A stretch of DNA of 45,070 nucleotides from the NCBI GenBank assembly GCA_022969175.1, contig JALJPB010000006.1, forward strand, positions 119,140-164,209. The letters run 5' to 3'. The notes beneath the pieces are model-generated. The model had not been told where the DNA came from and did not search any database. It was given only the letters and a program-made list of their open reading frames with translations. A program made the position numbers and the translations under genes. Of this stretch, positions 42,306 through 45,070 are shown one piece after another (within the stretch, counting starts at the first letter, position 1; every line of letters begins with the position of its first letter). The DNA comes from Colwellia sp. (lineage in GTDB: Bacteria; Pseudomonadota; Gammaproteobacteria; Enterobacterales; Alteromonadaceae).

Positions 42306-43355
42306 TTAAAAAATATTAGTTAACGCAATGCCTATACCGATACGTTGCTGTGAATGATTATAGTCAATTAAGCTTTCGCCGTAGCCATTGGTGTATTGAA
42401 AGTAACCATTTAGCCGCCCTGTTAGAGGAAAGGTAACACCAAATTCCATACCGCCGTGATGCTCTTTAAAATTTTCTCTACCAGTGAAAGAAAACTCTAT
42501 CGAATCCCATTTATAGGCAAAAATCAACTCAAAATGTCCCATGTAATCAATAATGTCTGGGTTATCATTTGCAGACTCGTCTGGCGTTGTTTTTTCATCA
42601 CCTTCAGGAATCCGCCACCACGGACGAAATGAAATGGCATAGTTGTCTTTGGCAAAAGTAAAGTTGGCATATAGTCTATTCCAACTTCTTGATAATAGCT
42701 GACTACGACCGTTTGATTGATGTTCCATACCTAATACTAAATTGGTTTTTCCGCCTGCTGGTTGCCAGTTAAGTGGGGTATAATAAAAAATTTCTGGCTG
42801 ATAATTAGTTTCTCTAAAAGGACGAGAAAGATCTTGGTTATATAATTGCCACCACGATTGCAAAGTAAAACCAAAGGCAATGCCATCACCTTCGTTAAAT
42901 ATCCTTTGTGTGATTAACGGTACCTTGAAGCTAATTTGGAATTTTGCCTCCATGCCCATAAGTTCATCGCCATAACCTTTGCCGCCAGCATCTGTGTATG
43001 CATCTCGATTGATATTATCGGTATAACTGAAGGGTAAAATGTAGTTCATTTTATGTGGGGTCATAACATAAGGATTGAACGCAACCACCTCTTCTGATGA
43101 GAACCGATGAAAGAATTCAGGAGTCTGTTGTTGCTCTTCATCTACTTTCGAAAGCTGCGCAATACATTTTCTCTTTAATTCTTGATAAGTAATAGGAGTA
43201 TTTGCCTGTTTAGTTTTGTTGAGTAGACACTCATCAAAAGCGGGATCATCAATTTCTTCTGTAGCAAAATTAGAATCTTCGGCATAGGTTATAGAAGAAA
43301 ATAATAAAAGACTTGAGTAAATAATGAGGAAAGTAGGGCTGATGAAATTTTTCAT
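42306..43355 (-). CDS. pldA: Outer-membrane phospholipase A (OmpLA)
   Basis: 349 residues. Signal peptide (to TYA), an extra N-terminal region of about 80 residues with two Cys, then the 12-strand barrel. The catalytic triad is clear: EHQSNGRS gives H212 and S214, and SRSWNRLY gives N226. Spacing equals E. coli His142/Ser144/Asn156. It hydrolyses phospholipids in the outer leaflet when the outer membrane is perturbed. The barrel ends in a terminal Phe (LTNIF). It is transcribed alone. Confidence 0.92.
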   Translation of the reverse strand: MKNFISPTFLIIYSSLLLFSSITYAEDSNFATEEIDDPAFDECLLNKTKQANTPITYQELKRKCIAQLSKVDEEQQQTPEFFHRFSSEEVVAFNPYVMTPHKMNYILPFSYTDNINRDAYTDAGGKGYGDELMGMEAKFQISFKVPLITQRIFNEGDGIAFGFTLQSWWQLYNQDLSRPFRETNYQPEIFYYTPLNWQPAGGKTNLVLGMEHQSNGRSQLLSRSWNRLYANFTFAKDNYAISFRPWWRIPEGDEKTTPDESANDNPDIIDYMGHFELIFAYKWDSIEFSFTGRENFKEHHGGMEFGVTFPLTGRLNGYFQYTNGYGESLIDYNHSQQRIGIGIALTNIF

Positions 43356-43516
43356 GTTTTATAAATGCTATTAGTCAGTTTATTGTTGTCTAGGCGTTAT
43401 TTTAAATTAAGATCAATAAATAAACACTTAATAATATAACAATTGCCATAATTTAATTGCTTAAGTCTTCATCAGGCCATGATGAATTTTTATATTTTAT
43501 CTGGCAAAAAATAAAT

Positions 43517-43546
43517 AAACCTCAATCAGCTAACTGATTGAGGTTT
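43517..43546 (-). terminator. Rho-independent terminator after the DUF1254 gene
   Basis: A perfect 13-bp stem, AAACCTCAATCAG with CTGATTGAGGTTT and a 4-base loop, followed on the minus strand by ATTTATTTTTT, 24 bases after the stop. Confidence 0.85.
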
Positions 43547-43570
43547 ATATCTTATAACGTCATCTTTTGA

Positions 43571-45070
43571 CTACTTCACTAAGGTAAAGTCGCTTAAAGC
43601 CCAGGTTTTATCAAACCAAGGTTGCAAAGGTCCATACAATCTGAACATTGCAAACCACGCTTTATTTGGTGTGGTTTCTGTCCAGTTAGCTACAGGCTTT
43701 CCTTTTGGTGCTTTGGGGCCGAAATACAAAGTTACAGAGCCATCTTTATTGTAAACTAAATTATCTCTTTTATTGTTTTTACTTGGATACTTTGAACCAC
43801 CCGGTACTTGTAATTCAGATCGGGTTTGTGGGTCATAAGCCACCATCGACCAAAAGTCCTTTGCCGGAGCATCAGCACCTAAAGTAACCTGATAGGTTTT
43901 TTCACCAAATAGAATATCACCATTATTATCGCCGGTGGTCATAGCATAGTTTGAACCAATACCAGGGATTTGTAGAGCCATTGCTGGTGTATTAACGGTT
44001 GCAATGTAGAAGAATAATGTACGAGCGTCCATATTACGTCCGCCTTGACCATTATCTAATAGCCACTGGTAATCACGACCAATAAAACCTGTGAACCACT
44101 GTTTATCTTCAAATATTTTAGCATTCGGGTCACGAGACTTAAATGAAATACTACGTGCTGTGGCATTACCCACTTGTACAGCATCTTTTAAAATACCTTT
44201 CATTCGTTCATCTGGATTAAACGGTTTACCTTTTTGAATACCAATTGCCGCCGCTTGGCCACGCAACTCTGGATCTAAGAAAGAAACAGGTTCTTTTTGT
44301 AAAACATGCCAAAGCTCTTGATAAAATTCATAGTCATTAGCATGAACGGTATTAAAAAATTTGCCGGAGCCATTAGTAAACTCCATTTTATCAGGGTTGT
44401 TCGCTTTAGCCAGTGGATAGATTTTCAGACCAGTTCGCCACATATTTGAAGCATGATCAGGCTTACCATCTTTTAAGAAACCACGTAAAATTAACCAATT
44501 GTTATAACTCGTTGATTGAGCAATCCATACTTTTTGATTTTTTCCACCAACCATTACTGTTGCACGAGTATCTTTGCCTCTATGCTGCATGCCATTTAAT
44601 GTTGGCTCTAAGTCACCTTTATAATCGGGAGGTAGAATAATATACATACCGCCTTTTTTAGCATCTGGCCCCGGTGCACCCATATCTACGACAAAGCGGA
44701 AGAATGCATCGTTTACCGTGCCAGGGCCAGCTCCTGCGGGTATTTCTACAACCGTTACACCATCTTTTTCTAAATCAAGCATCACACAGGCATAAACGGT
44801 ATCAGTGTTTCCTGTTAGAAATAATGGTGTTGAGTCCATTAAATTATCAAAAATGAGCACTTCATTGGATTTATCAACACCAACACTTTTCATACCAAGG
44901 CGTATGCCCTCAATTGAGGTCGCAGGAATGAAGTTTAAAAACACATCAATACCACGGATAAAATCTAAATTGTCATATACTTTTTTTAAGGTTTCTTCTG
45001 TTGGAATGCCATCATAAAAATTTAGTGTTCCAATACGAGTTTCGACGGTATTGGGGGTCATTATCTGCAG
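43571..45070 (-). CDS. DUF1254/DUF1214 protein, possibly cut by window end
   Basis: At least 496 residues. The first part (IRGIDVFLNFIPATS, then NTDTVYACVMLDLEKDG) is the DUF1254 domain, and the C-terminal half (TMTTGDNNGDILFGEKTY-like region, KDFWSMVAYDPQTRS and WFAMFRLYGP) is DUF1214. Members are usually exported. The first ATG is at 45061, but the frame stays open to the window edge, so a signal peptide may lie beyond it. Function is not established. Some homologues occur in operons of lipid or aromatic metabolism, but nothing here points to a role. Confidence 0.78.
   Translation of the reverse strand: MQIMTPNTVETRIGTLNFYDGIPTEETLKKVYDNLDFIRGIDVFLNFIPATSIEGIRLGMKSVGVDKSNEVLIFDNLMDSTPLFLTGNTDTVYACVMLDLEKDGVTVVEIPAGAGPGTVNDAFFRFVVDMGAPGPDAKKGGMYIILPPDYKGDLEPTLNGMQHRGKDTRATVMVGGKNQKVWIAQSTSYNNWLILRGFLKDGKPDHASNMWRTGLKIYPLAKANNPDKMEFTNGSGKFFNTVHANDYEFYQELWHVLQKEPVSFLDPELRGQAAAIGIQKGKPFNPDERMKGILKDAVQVGNATARSISFKSRDPNAKIFEDKQWFTGFIGRDYQWLLDNGQGGRNMDARTLFFYIATVNTPAMALQIPGIGSNYAMTTGDNNGDILFGEKTYQVTLGADAPAKDFWSMVAYDPQTRSELQVPGGSKYPSKNNKRDNLVYNKDGSVTLYFGPKAPKGKPVANWTETTPNKAWFAMFRLYGPLQPWFDKTWALSDFTLVK

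Noticed and set aside
1..45070. CRISPR arrays, tRNA genes, prophage or integrative element
   Set aside because: No regularly spaced repeats, no tRNA-like cloverleaf with CCA context, and no integrase, transposase or phage gene was found.

Overview
The window reads as a chromosomal segment of a marine gammaproteobacterium, most likely Alteromonadales close to Colwellia or Thalassotalea. The basis is the AT-rich coding style, gammaproteobacterial neighbour pairs (divergent comF/bioH, rph-pyrE), a TonB receptor of the type common in marine polysaccharide degraders, and red-algal galactan catabolism. The genus is an inference from style, not from a database match. No tRNA, rRNA, CRISPR array, prophage or intact transposase was found.

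Layout. Positions 1-19590 are mostly conserved housekeeping genes: the end of heme A synthase (ctaA), heme O synthase (cyoE), a SCO copper chaperone, rsgA, a NodB-type deacetylase, a MATE exporter, nfuA, a large M14 peptidase, comF/bioH, two flagella- or protease-like proteins, rph-pyrE, yicC and yceH. A folded MITE-like element lies at 4684-4997. A three-gene module (thioredoxin-fold protein, Tat-exported small subunit, GMC flavoprotein) at 14842-17828 separates rph from yicC.

Positions 19811-35886 form a catabolic locus for 3,6-anhydro-L-galactose (AHG), the characteristic sugar of agar. It has a TonB-dependent receptor, a surface lipoprotein with GH42-like architecture, a GPH-type symporter and two cytoplasmic GH117 enzymes. 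It also encodes the steps from AHG to KDPG: aldehyde dehydrogenase, enolase-superfamily cycloisomerase, zinc dehydrogenase, KduD-like SDR and KdgK-like kinase. A GntR/FCD regulator closes the operon. The palindrome ATTGTTAACAAT, or a one-base variant, occurs six times, always in an intergenic or promoter region of this locus, and is the probable operator. No endo-agarase, sulfatase or KDPG aldolase is present, so the locus looks like the oligosaccharide and monosaccharide half of a larger system.

Positions 36527-45070 hold a HupE/UreJ-family protein with a partner anchor protein, then a compact phospho-signalling cassette: a CHASE2-like receptor Ser/Thr kinase, a PP2C phosphatase and an FHA protein. 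The kinase linker and the FHA tail share a T-x-x-I...TPxQ motif. A glycine-zipper protein, an OmpLA-type phospholipase A and a DUF1254/DUF1214 protein that reaches the window edge follow.

The most novel-looking items are the AHG regulon with its atypical GH42-like lipoprotein, the 26-residue membrane peptide upstream of the kinase gene, the shared motif of the kinase/FHA pair, and the three-way-junction repeat element. All assignments were made by reading motifs by eye.
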